Under the pieces are notes generated by a model. The model was not told the origin of the DNA. It did not search any database and worked only from the letters and a program-made list of their open reading frames with translations. A program made the translations under genes and the position numbers. Shown here one piece after another: positions 40,135 to 47,360 of a stretch of 64,000 bases of DNA (the first letter of the stretch is position 1; every line of letters starts with the position of its first letter). The stretch is from Microbacterium azadirachtae (lineage in GTDB: Bacteria; Actinomycetota; Actinomycetes; Actinomycetales; Microbacteriaceae), in assembly GCF_000956545.1 (NCBI RefSeq), contig NZ_JYIT01000086.1, forward strand, positions 62,001 through 126,000, read 5' to 3'.

Positions 40135-40853
40135 CGGGCGGCGCTTTCCAGACCTGTCATCCGTGAGCTGACAGCCTCCGCGCTCGGCGCCTCCATGACG
40201 TCGACGAGGCGTCCATCAACGAGGAACAAGACGCTGTCGGCGTATGCGGCAATCTTCGGATCATGGGTGACCATCACGACGGCGGTGCCGACCTCACGGA
40301 ACTGCCTAAGCTGATCCATCACGAGGAACCCGCTCTTGCGGTCGAGGGCTCCGGTGGGCTCGTCGGCGAAGATGACCCGTCGAGTCTGGGCGAGGGCACG
40401 CGCTATTGCCACTCGTTGCTGCTGCCCCCCGGAGAGTTCTGCCGGGTACGAGTTGAGCTTCCCGGCGAGGCCGACGCTTGCGAGAGCTGCCTCCGCTTGG
40501 TCTCGGCTGATCACGGCTCCCCCGAACAGGGATGGCAGCGTGACGTTCTGCAGTGCGGTGAGAGCCTCGATGAGGTTGAAGCTTTGGAAGATGAACCCGA
40601 ACTGATCGCGTCGCAGAAGGTCGAGCTGACGTTGCTTCGCAGTGGTCAGCTCGGTTCCGTCGAACGTCACGGATCCGGTGGACGCGCGGATGAGGCCGGC
40701 GAGACAGTACAGCAGGGTCGACTTTCCTGATCCGGACGGTCCCATGATGGCCGTGAACGACCCCGGTTCGAACGTGCAGCTGACGTCGTCGAGAGCACGC
40801 GTTTCCACCCGTCCGTTCGAGAACGTGTGGCCCAGTCCAGTCGCCGCAAGCAT
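40131..40853 (-). CDS. ABC transporter ATPase (LolD/MacB type) of the lanthipeptide cluster
   Basis: A 240-residue ATPase with Walker A GPSGSGKST, the Q-loop FGFIFQSFNLIEALTALQNV typical of the LolD/MacB class, signature LSGGQQQR and Walker B VIFADEPTGALD. It should energise the FtsX-like permease that overlaps its stop. A ribosome site AAAGGGTGA lies just before the ATG. The gene follows the precursor peptide gene after 65 bases that contain a perfect hairpin, so its expression is probably lower than that of the precursor. Confidence 0.92.
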   Translation of the reverse strand: MLAATGLGHTFSNGRVETRALDDVSCTFEPGSFTAIMGPSGSGKSTLLYCLAGLIRASTGSVTFDGTELTTAKQRQLDLLRRDQFGFIFQSFNLIEALTALQNVTLPSLFGGAVISRDQAEAALASVGLAGKLNSYPAELSGGQQQRVAIARALAQTRRVIFADEPTGALDRKSGFLVMDQLRQFREVGTAVVMVTHDPKIAAYADSVLFLVDGRLVDVMEAPSAEAVSSRMTGLESAAR

Positions 40854-40876
40854 TGTTCACCCTTTCAGTGATGAAG

Positions 40877-40910
40877 CGTGTGGGACGCGCATCAATGCGC
40901 GTCCCACACG
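40877..40910 (-). terminator. Hairpin between lanA and the transporter genes
   Basis: A perfect 15-bp inverted repeat: CGTGTGGGACGCGCA (40877-40891), TCAA loop, TGCGCGTCCCACACG (40896-40910). On the transcribed minus strand no T-run follows, so it looks like a leaky terminator, attenuator or 3' stabiliser that raises precursor mRNA relative to the transporter mRNA. Confidence 0.75.
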
Positions 40911-40918
40911 TCCGTGTA

Positions 40919-41050
40919 TCAGTTCGGTCCGCAGGAGATGCTGATACCGCTGTTGTTGCCGTCACACCAGATGCTGATGCCGGATCCGAAGAGACCGGCC
41001 TCAGGCTCGGACTCGTTCGACAGGCCCTGCAAAGAAAGCAATGCGCTCAT
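40919..41050 (-). CDS. lanA: Class III lanthipeptide precursor peptide
   Basis: A 43-residue precursor. The leader begins MSALLSLQGLSNESEPE and contains the L-x-L-Q motif (LLSLQGL) that class III synthetases recognise. The core holds two copies of the same seven-residue block, SGISIWC (23-29) and SGISISC (34-40), spaced 11 residues apart and ending GPN. Each block is Ser-x2-Ser-x2-Cys, which can form a labionin or lanthionine ring (Ser23/Ser26/Cys29 and Ser34/Ser37/Cys40). The ribosome site GAGGTGA precedes the ATG. The first 50 bases overlap the 3' end of the synthetase gene. It is too short for routine gene finding. The product is predicted, not known. Confidence 0.88.
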   Translation of the reverse strand: MSALLSLQGLSNESEPEAGLFGSGISIWCDGNNSGISISCGPN

Positions 41051-43619
41051 TGTGTTCACCTCGTTCAATGTCATCGTCGATGGGCGTGGGAAGAGTCACC
41101 GGAAACCACCGGTTCGGGTCCTCTTCGAGCTGAGAAAGGAGCGCGCCGACATATCCGGCGGCTCCGGTGGAGAAATCTGCCGAGAGATGGTGACCGTTGT
41201 CGCCGAGCACCATCCGTGTTTCTGGGTCGTCTCCGCAGAACAGGAAGCTGTCGGCGGTGAATGTCATCAGCCTCGCCCGCTCGCCGCCAGAAGCGGATAC
41301 GGGAAGGAGCGCACAGGCGACGCCCGCCGTTCCCCGAAAGAGACCGCCGTTCATGCTGATGAGGCCGTCCACGGCCTGAGTGAGCCGTGCGATCTCATCC
41401 CGGTACCGGGCCGGTGCGCATTGTGCGAGGGCGAACGCGATCCCCGCGGCGCCCTCGGAAAGGTAGCCGTAGGAGACACGGGAGTAGTCAACGCGAAGGG
41501 CCCCGCTATCCGCCGTGGTGAGCTGGGCGAGTTCGCGGTGGAAGCAGATATCCATCAGGTGTTCCCAGGAGTCATCTCCCGTCACTTCCGCCAACCGACG
41601 ACAGGCCAACCCGACTCCGACCCATCCATCGAACAACCCGATCGCGTTGCCCGTCTCCGACTGCGGGCTGACGATGTCCGCAGCCCCCGTGATGCGGGCT
41701 GCGAGCGACGCCGCACACCGGTCGAGCAAGCTGCGGGCCACGCCATCCCGGTCGCCGGCAAGGTCGCACAAGGCGAGGACGGTTCCGGACAGGCCACTGC
41801 GCACCGAGAGATCGGCTCCCGGATCGGGGCTTGATGCTCCAGCGAGGAGAATCACTTCGGCAGTGTCTGCATCCCCGAGTTCGGCGAAGACGGACGCGAT
41901 GCCGGCGCTGCCTCGGAGGAGACCGTGAAAGGGGATGTGGTCCGTATCGCGCAGGCGTGCGCTCAACCAGTTACGGTCCTCGGTGACGTCGCGGCCCGCT
42001 CTCGCGAGCATGAGCATGACTCCCGCTGCCCCGGTCTCGATGTTCAGGAGCGCACCGGCGCCGTCCGCGAACTGTGTCGCGTCGCCCGGGTATCGCCGAT
42101 GGCCGTCGCGCCGGGACCATTCGATGCCATTGCACACCTGGTCCACGAGGCGATTCGCCGGCACGAGCGCGCTACCTGCGGCGTGCCGGAATGGGTGCGA
42201 GGTTGCCACGGCGTCCACGGGCACCGCATCGACAAGTGCGTTCACGAGCTCGGACACGTCTGCGGGGAACTGTTCCGCGACTTTCCGGGCCCGGTACGTG
42301 AGCACGGACGGGTCAAACGACCCTGCCAGTGATGGCGAAAAGAGGTGCAAGACCACCGCTGCGAGTGCATATCTGTCCCGGTCGCGGTTCGATGTACGCA
42401 CGTGCGGGACGAACCCGGGAGTGCCGATGCTGCCGACAGCCGACGCTTCCAAGGGTCGAGCTGCTTCCATGTCGATGAGACGGACACGGTTCCCGTCGAT
42501 GAGGATGTTCTTCGGCTGCAAGTCGAGGACGCTCCACCCGGCGTCGTGGATCTGCGTCAGGGCCGCGACCATTTGCTGGGCAAGCGGTAGAGCTCTCACG
42601 GCATACGCGCTGAGACCGGTGGGATCGGTGCTGAACGGATAGTTGCTCGCCACCCATGCCTGCACGGTGACACCGGGGATGTACTCCTCGATGAGGAACT
42701 CGTGGTCACCGAGGACCCGGTAGTCGACCGCGTCCACGACGGCACCGACATGGGCGAGCGCGGTCAAGGCGCTATGTTCGTTGCGCAGACGTTCGGTGGC
42801 GTCGGTGGAGTCTGAGCTGAAAGCAGACCAGCGCCGAGCCTCCTTCAGCACGAACCGACCCCTGTCGGAGTCGGCAAGGTACACGCCACCGGCGTTGCTG
42901 AAATGAAGGCTAGAACGCACGACGTACGGGTGAAGGAGCTCTTCCAGTTCACCGGGCGCAGGGTTCAGGCGCTCCTCGACGAGTGCACGGATCAGGTCTG
43001 GCGGCTCAACGAAAGCGGGGAGCGTGAAGACCGCGGCACGGTTGTCGTGGACCTTCTGCCCGTCCGGAGCTTGGATGGCGTACCCCGTCGAGCCGTCGGC
43101 GTAATCAAGGCGGTCCATGAAGAACGCTCCGTAACGGAAGTAGACCGGGCTTTCGCCGAACTTCACGTCGGAGAGGATGTACGGGCCGTCGAACCCGCGA
43201 AGAGCCATATCGAACAGCGGCAGAAGCTCGCAGAACTCCTCATCCGTGCGAGGGAAGACGGTGATGAACATTCCGGCCGAGCCTCGGTTGGCGTACTTAT
43301 TGCTTGTACGCTGCAGCTCCGCCTCGTCCGAGAGGTGTTTGAAAGGAACGCGCCGCTCGACGCAGATGTCAGCGACAAGACGAAGTGTCTCATGGGCCGT
43401 GCCGGGGTGGGTGCTTATGTGGATCTTCCACCCTTGGCGAGGGAGTGCACTGCCATCGTGCGGGTGGAAGACAGTCCAAGGACCGAATCGTGTCGACGAC
43501 CACGAGGCGGGCATGGGGTGCACGAAGCCTCGCGTGGACGCGCTGGAGGTAGTCTGCTCGTAAAACGCCCTGCCGGGCGCGCAGTGCTGCAGCCGGATCA
43601 TCGACCGGTTGCGGTACAT
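41001..43619 (-). CDS. lanKC: Class III lanthipeptide synthetase LanKC
   Basis: A three-domain enzyme of 872 residues that phosphorylates Ser/Thr, eliminates phosphate and cyclises Cys. The lyase region (1-215) has VPFKHLSDEAELQRTSNKYANRGSAG. The kinase (about 240-490) has Lys259 in FVLKEAR, the catalytic loop DLQPKN (366-371) and the metal Asp383 in IDME. The LanC-like cyclase (about 530-860) has LFDGWVGVGLACRRL and GLFRGTAGVACALL but lacks the Cys-Cys-His zinc ligands, which separates class III LanKC from class IV LanL. GAGGTGA precedes the ATG. Its start overlaps a small upstream ORF and its end overlaps lanA. Confidence 0.93.
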   Translation of the reverse strand: MYRNRSMIRLQHCAPGRAFYEQTTSSASTRGFVHPMPASWSSTRFGPWTVFHPHDGSALPRQGWKIHISTHPGTAHETLRLVADICVERRVPFKHLSDEAELQRTSNKYANRGSAGMFITVFPRTDEEFCELLPLFDMALRGFDGPYILSDVKFGESPVYFRYGAFFMDRLDYADGSTGYAIQAPDGQKVHDNRAAVFTLPAFVEPPDLIRALVEERLNPAPGELEELLHPYVVRSSLHFSNAGGVYLADSDRGRFVLKEARRWSAFSSDSTDATERLRNEHSALTALAHVGAVVDAVDYRVLGDHEFLIEEYIPGVTVQAWVASNYPFSTDPTGLSAYAVRALPLAQQMVAALTQIHDAGWSVLDLQPKNILIDGNRVRLIDMEAARPLEASAVGSIGTPGFVPHVRTSNRDRDRYALAAVVLHLFSPSLAGSFDPSVLTYRARKVAEQFPADVSELVNALVDAVPVDAVATSHPFRHAAGSALVPANRLVDQVCNGIEWSRRDGHRRYPGDATQFADGAGALLNIETGAAGVMLMLARAGRDVTEDRNWLSARLRDTDHIPFHGLLRGSAGIASVFAELGDADTAEVILLAGASSPDPGADLSVRSGLSGTVLALCDLAGDRDGVARSLLDRCAASLAARITGAADIVSPQSETGNAIGLFDGWVGVGLACRRLAEVTGDDSWEHLMDICFHRELAQLTTADSGALRVDYSRVSYGYLSEGAAGIAFALAQCAPARYRDEIARLTQAVDGLISMNGGLFRGTAGVACALLPVSASGGERARLMTFTADSFLFCGDDPETRMVLGDNGHHLSADFSTGAAGYVGALLSQLEEDPNRWFPVTLPTPIDDDIERGEHNERIAFFAGPVERVRA

Positions 43620-43699
43620 CAGGGCTCACCTCGCCCGCCAAGACATGCTGGCGCCGGTGCAGCAAGGCTTGGTGATGCGGAACACGAATGAGTTGTCAT
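43619..43699 (-). CDS. Possible small coupled ORF upstream of lanKC
   Basis: A 26-codon open frame starts at ATG 43699 with AAGGGG 5 bases upstream and ends in a TGA that overlaps the lanKC ATG (TGATG). The peptide is rich in Ser, Ala and Pro with two Cys (MTTHSCSASPSLAAPAPACL, then GGRGEP). It does not look like a lanthipeptide leader. It may only serve to couple translation to lanKC, or be chance. Confidence 0.35.
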   Translation of the reverse strand: MTTHSCSASPSLAAPAPACLGGRGEP

Positions 43700-43794
43700 C
43701 GCATCCCCTTCCGCTGCATCGTGGTGGACCGATCGCCTCCTGGTCTCGGCGTCCTACACCCATAGAACCCAGCGGCGGCGGTGGGCACGATGTC

Positions 43795-43831
43795 CCCTAC
43801 CCCCCTCTTTGAGGTAGGGCTGGCCATACCT
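43795..43831. promoter_or_regulatory. Candidate operator between lanKC and the two-component genes
   Basis: Three related half-sites alternate in orientation: CCCTACC (43795-43801), AGGTAGGG (43812-43819) and TACCT (43827-43831). The first two form an inverted repeat with 11 bases between arms, and the second and third another with 10. They lie between lanKC and the divergent kinase gene and could bind the LuxR-type response regulator. Confidence 0.4.
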
Positions 43832-43868
43832 TCTGACGACGTTCGCGATGCGGGGCACGGGGAATCCC

Positions 43869-43874
43869 TAGGCT
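43869..43874 (+). promoter_or_regulatory. Candidate -10 box of leaderless histidine kinase gene
   Basis: TAGGCT followed by 6 bases and the ATG at 43881. Confidence 0.45.
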
Positions 43875-43880
43875 GGACCC

Positions 43881-45167
43881 ATGACGGCGGCGGGTCACGT
43901 GTGGGCGGCGATGAAGCTGCCCCCTTGGCGCTTCGCTCTCAGCGGTTGGCCGTGGCGTGCGCTGCTGTACCTCATGCTGAGTGTGCTCATCGGCGCGGCT
44001 CTCGTTCCGCTCGCGGTTTTCACGCTGCTTTTTGTGCCGTTCTGGGCGCTCATCCTCGGATCGCTTGAACGTCGTCGCACCAGCCTGGTCGGGTTTCCTC
44101 GACAGGCGAGCGCCCATGGTGTCATCGACGCGAGCGAACGGCACCACTGGATCAACATCCGTCTGACCGAGCGAGCGACATGGCGGGAGACGCTTGCGCT
44201 CGTGTGGGACCTGTTCTACGCGCTCATCGCCCTTACCGTGTTGTTCTTCGAGACGATCACTCTTCTGGCGCTCGCAATGGTCGCTGTCGCGGGGATCACC
44301 GGGCCGACGCCGACGCAGTTCTTCGGGGATGCCGAAGGCATCATGACTCCCACCAATTGGTGGCCGGTCGCGCTGATCACCCTCGTCGCGCTCGTATTGT
44401 TCGGGTACATCAACGCCTGTTTGGCCATCGGACAGGCGTGGGTTCTGAGACCGCTGTGCGGTCCGCGTGCGCGTGGTCTTGACCCCGATGTCCAGCGTCT
44501 CCTCAATTCACGTCGTGCCCTTGCTGAGTCGTCCGATGCGGAGCGCCGCCGCATCGAACGCGACCTCCACGACGGCGTCCAGCAGGAGCTCATCGCTCTC
44601 GGCGCGCGCATCGGGATGATCGGTTTAGAAGTCGATGAGCTCGCCTCTCGAGGCATCGACGCCGCTCACCTTCAGCGAGCCGTGGACGAAGCGCAAGCCC
44701 AAGCGGAGCATGCGATGTCCACCCTCCGTGACACCGTTCGCGGTATCCACCCCTCCGTGCTCGCCGACTATGGTCTACGCGCGGCGCTGGAGGAGCTGTC
44801 CGAGCGGAGCAACATCCGGGTGACTCTCGAAGGAAGCCCCGGCGTCCGCGTCCCCGCCGCCCTTGAAACCACTGCCTACTACCTGGTCGCCGAGGCTCTG
44901 ACGAACATCGCCAAACATGCTTCAGCGACATCCGCTGTCGTTGCGACCGGCACAGATGGAGAGTCTTTCATCGTCACGGTCACCGACAACGGAAGCGGTG
45001 GTGCCGACGAGCGCAACGGGACTGGCCTTCGAGGACTCTCCGACCGTGCGGAAGCTCTGAATGGTCGCCTAAAGGTCACAAGTCCTGCTGGTGGGCCCAC
45101 CGTTGTACGGATGGACCTGCCCCTCCCCCACGAAGGAGACACGTCGCATGCGAATACTCATCGCTGA
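43881..45167 (+). CDS. Sensor histidine kinase (NarL/LuxR-type two-component system)
   Basis: A 428-residue membrane sensor. Four membrane helices lie in two hairpins (about 27-60 and 108-180) with little extracytoplasmic sequence, followed by a HisKA_3 domain with the phosphorylation site His230 in ERDLHDGVQQE and an ATPase domain with EALTNIAKHASA (N box), DNGSGG and GTGLRGLSDR. Such intramembrane-sensing kinases often respond to cell-wall-active compounds. It diverges from lanKC, overlaps the response regulator start by 20 bases, and probably controls the lanthipeptide genes. Confidence 0.9.
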   Translation: MTAAGHVWAAMKLPPWRFALSGWPWRALLYLMLSVLIGAALVPLAVFTLLFVPFWALILGSLERRRTSLVGFPRQASAHGVIDASERHHWINIRLTERATWRETLALVWDLFYALIALTVLFFETITLLALAMVAVAGITGPTPTQFFGDAEGIMTPTNWWPVALITLVALVLFGYINACLAIGQAWVLRPLCGPRARGLDPDVQRLLNSRRALAESSDAERRRIERDLHDGVQQELIALGARIGMIGLEVDELASRGIDAAHLQRAVDEAQAQAEHAMSTLRDTVRGIHPSVLADYGLRAALEELSERSNIRVTLEGSPGVRVPAALETTAYYLVAEALTNIAKHASATSAVVATGTDGESFIVTVTDNGSGGADERNGTGLRGLSDRAEALNGRLKVTSPAGGPTVVRMDLPLPHEGDTSHANTHR

Positions 45168-45805
45168 GGACTCGGCGCTTCTGCGTGAAAGCCCTCATCG
45201 CCCTACTCGAGCGCATCGGCCACACCGTCGTCGGCGCCGCAGAGACAGCTCCACAGCTGGAGGAGGCTTTCGCCGCTCTGGAGCGCGCGCCTGACATCAT
45301 CATCACTGACGTCCGCATGCCCCCGGGAAACAGAGACGACGGTCTACAGGCCGCCTTGCGTATCCGTGAGCTGCAGCCTCACCAGCCGATCCTGGTCCTT
45401 TCGCAGTACCTTGCCGACACGAATGCCCGCCGTCTTCTCACCCTCCCGCAAGGAGCTGTCGGGTACCTGTTGAAAGACCGGATCAACCGGGTCCGCGACT
45501 TCGCCGGCGCCCTGCAGAACATCGCGAGCGGGGGAACCACCATCGACCCTCACGTCGTCCAGCACCTCCTCAGTGCGGCGCATCCAGGCCCACTGGATAC
45601 TCTCACGCCGCGGGAGACGGAAGTCCTCGTCCTGATGGCGGACGGCCAATCAAACGCCGCCATCGCGGAGAAGCTCGTACTCAGCGACCCCGCTGTCGGC
45701 AAACACGTCGGGCGCATCTTCCAAAAGCTCGGACTCAGCCCGGTGGACGAAAACCGGCGCGTCAGGGCTGTGCTCACGTACCTACAAGCCTCGCGAACCC
45801 CCTAG
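45148..45805 (+). pseudogene. LuxR/NarL-type response regulator, interrupted by a one-base frameshift
   Basis: The start MRILIAEDSALLRE (from ATG 45148, ribosome site GAAGGAG) is a normal receiver N-terminus with the acidic Glu-Asp pair. After codon 14 the frame is lost; the rest of the protein continues in the +1 frame from about 45188 as ALIALLERIGHTVVGAAE. Removing one A from the AAA at 45188-45190 restores a 218-residue protein with phospho-Asp in IIITDVRMPPG and a LuxR helix-turn-helix (LTPRETEVLVLMADGQSNAAIA). A GTG at 45185 could start a shortened form lacking the acidic pocket. Either a true mutation or a sequence error. Confidence 0.85.
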
Positions 45806-46110
45806 GCCATACGTCTCGTTGAATCGTTCGCTGGCGCTCGATCCCGGCGGCCGCCCTGGACGAGAGCTGGCCGGACTTCGTCCGCGTCGCCTTCCTCTCC
45901 GAGCATCTGCTCGATCGCTCCCCGATCGCTCCCCGATGAGCCCGATCATCCGCCTCCGGAGCGACGGATGAGGAGATCGCCCGATTCGGACGACGAGGCT
46001 GACGCGGCGCGACAGACGCGACGCCGCAGTCCGACTTCACCTCTGCGAACGCCCCGCGCGTGAGCGAGAATGAGAGAAGCCCCGAGCGCTTGCTCGGGGC
46101 TTCTTGTCGG
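45806..46110. other. Intergenic region between response regulator and tRNA-Ala
   Basis: About 300 bases without a convincing gene. It contains a short tandem repeat of GATCGCTCCCC near 45911-45935 and, at the right end, the tRNA-Ala terminator. No integrase fragment or copy of the tRNA 3' end was found here or at the left side of the lanthipeptide island. Confidence 0.5.
46076..46103 (-). terminator. Terminator of tRNA-Ala
   Basis: A perfect 12-bp stem: GAAGCCCCGAGC (46076-46087), loop GCTT, GCTCGGGGCTTC (46092-46103). Read on the minus strand it lies just downstream of the tRNA and is followed by TCTCATTCTC. Confidence 0.8.
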
Positions 46111-46183
46111 TGGACCTGAGGGGACTCGAACCCCTGACCCCCTGCATGCCATGCAGGTGCGCTACCAGCTGCGCCACAGGCCC
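46111..46183 (-). tRNA. tRNA-Ala (anticodon GGC)
   Basis: A 73-base cloverleaf on the minus strand, reads GCC codons. The acceptor stem GGGCCTG pairs with CAGGTCC (one G.T), the D arm is GCGC/GCGC, the anticodon stem CCTGC/GCAGG closes the loop ATGGCAT with anticodon GGC, and the T arm AGGGG-TTCGAGT-CCCCT is canonical. The discriminator base is A and CCA is not encoded. A TAAGCT box at 46219-46224 is a possible -10 element. Confidence 0.95.
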
Positions 46184-46304
46184 ATCTGCTGCTCGCGGCT
46201 TCCCGCGACAACTCCCTCAGCTTACAACACCGCTTCGATCGGATGCGAATCGACCCGGCGAATCGCGGAGGCCGGGCGTGTCCGGAGACCCGCATCCTCG
46301 CCCC

Positions 46305-47240
46305 TCACTCGGCCTCCGCCTCGGCGCGCAGAGCGGTGAAGCCGTCGCGGACCGCGGCGACGAGCTGGCGCACCGCCGCAGACGGACGCCGGGCGGCCCC
46401 TGCCGCCGGCACGGCCACGAGGATCGATCGCACGAACGCCGGATCGTCGATCGGTCGCAGCACGATCCCGGGGTGCGTCCCGACGGCGGCCATGCGGGGC
46501 ACCAGGCCGATCCCCATGCGCGCGCCGGTCATGGCCAGCATCACCTGGAAGTCGTCCGTGCGGATCGCGATCTCGATCGTGTGACCAGCGGCGGCGAAGG
46601 TGTCGACGACGATCGTGTCCATCGAGTCGCCCCCCGCCGCCGCGAACATCCACCGCTCCTCGTGCAGCGTCAGCAGCGTGGGGACGTCGATCGAGGTGCG
46701 CGATGCGAGCGGATGCCCCACCGGGAGCGTCAGCAGGAGCGGTTCCCGGTGCACCTCGATCGCCGTCACCGTGGAGCGGAAGGCGAGCCCGTACCCCGGC
46801 ACCGTGTAGACCAGCGCAGCGTCGACCTCGCCGCGGTTGCTGCGGTCCACGAGGGAAGGCACCTCCTCGAGCACCACGTCGACCTCGATCCCCTGGTCGT
46901 TCAGCCGCAGCACGACGGGCGGCAGCAGCTGCGCCGCCGAGGTGAAGGTGCCGAAGCGCAGCCGCGTCCGGCCCGTCTGCGTCAGCTCCCGAGCGTCGGT
47001 GATCGCGCGCTCGCTGAGGGTGAGGATCTCCTGCGCCCGCTCCAGCAGGAGCATCCCCACGGGTGTCAGCCGACTCCCCCGCGGCGAGCGCACGAGCACC
47101 TCGGCGCCGACCAGGCGCTCCAGATTCTTGAGGTGATAGTCGACCGTGGGCTGCCCCCAGCCGAGCCGACGCGCGGCCGCCGTGACGGAGCCTTCCGCGT
47201 GGACCGCCCTGAGGGCTTCGAGCTGACGGAGATCGACCAT
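46305..47240 (-). CDS. LysR-family transcriptional regulator
   Basis: A 311-residue regulator with an N-terminal winged helix (VDLRQLEALRAVHAEGSVTAAARRLGWGQPTVDYHLKNLERLVG region) and a periplasmic-binding-like effector domain from about residue 90. AGGAGG lies 11 bases upstream of ATG 47240. It is divergent from the decarboxylase-like gene at 47361 with 120 bases between them, so it most likely controls the decarboxylase, permease and stress protein genes that follow. Confidence 0.88.
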   Translation of the reverse strand: MVDLRQLEALRAVHAEGSVTAAARRLGWGQPTVDYHLKNLERLVGAEVLVRSPRGSRLTPVGMLLLERAQEILTLSERAITDARELTQTGRTRLRFGTFTSAAQLLPPVVLRLNDQGIEVDVVLEEVPSLVDRSNRGEVDAALVYTVPGYGLAFRSTVTAIEVHREPLLLTLPVGHPLASRTSIDVPTLLTLHEERWMFAAAGGDSMDTIVVDTFAAAGHTIEIAIRTDDFQVMLAMTGARMGIGLVPRMAAVGTHPGIVLRPIDDPAFVRSILVAVPAAGAARRPSAAVRQLVAAVRDGFTALRAEAEAE

Positions 47241-47360
47241 GAGACACCAACCTCCTATGTTGATCCAGCTTCCCAGAAGCTCTGAGTCACATACAGGATA
47301 TGGTGGGCGGGCGAACTTCGGGGGATTCCTCGACGAACGCCGCAGCCTCACCATGGGGGA

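Noticed and set aside
43621..43690. A minus-strand frame ending in ITKPCCTGASMSWRAR, with a CCTGASM stretch that looks a little like nisin's ring B-C region.
   Set aside because: It has no ATG, no ribosome site and no leader motif; the only in-frame start is a GTG without upstream signal. The other frame with a good ribosome site is preferred.
45911..45935. Short tandem repeat GATCGCTCCCC as a CRISPR or iteron array.
   Set aside because: Only two copies of about 11 bases, directly adjacent, without spacers or associated genes.
46111..46183. tRNA-Ala as an attachment site of an integrated element.
   Set aside because: No integrase gene, and no second copy of the tRNA 3' end could be found near the left end of the island at 36.4-36.5 kb.
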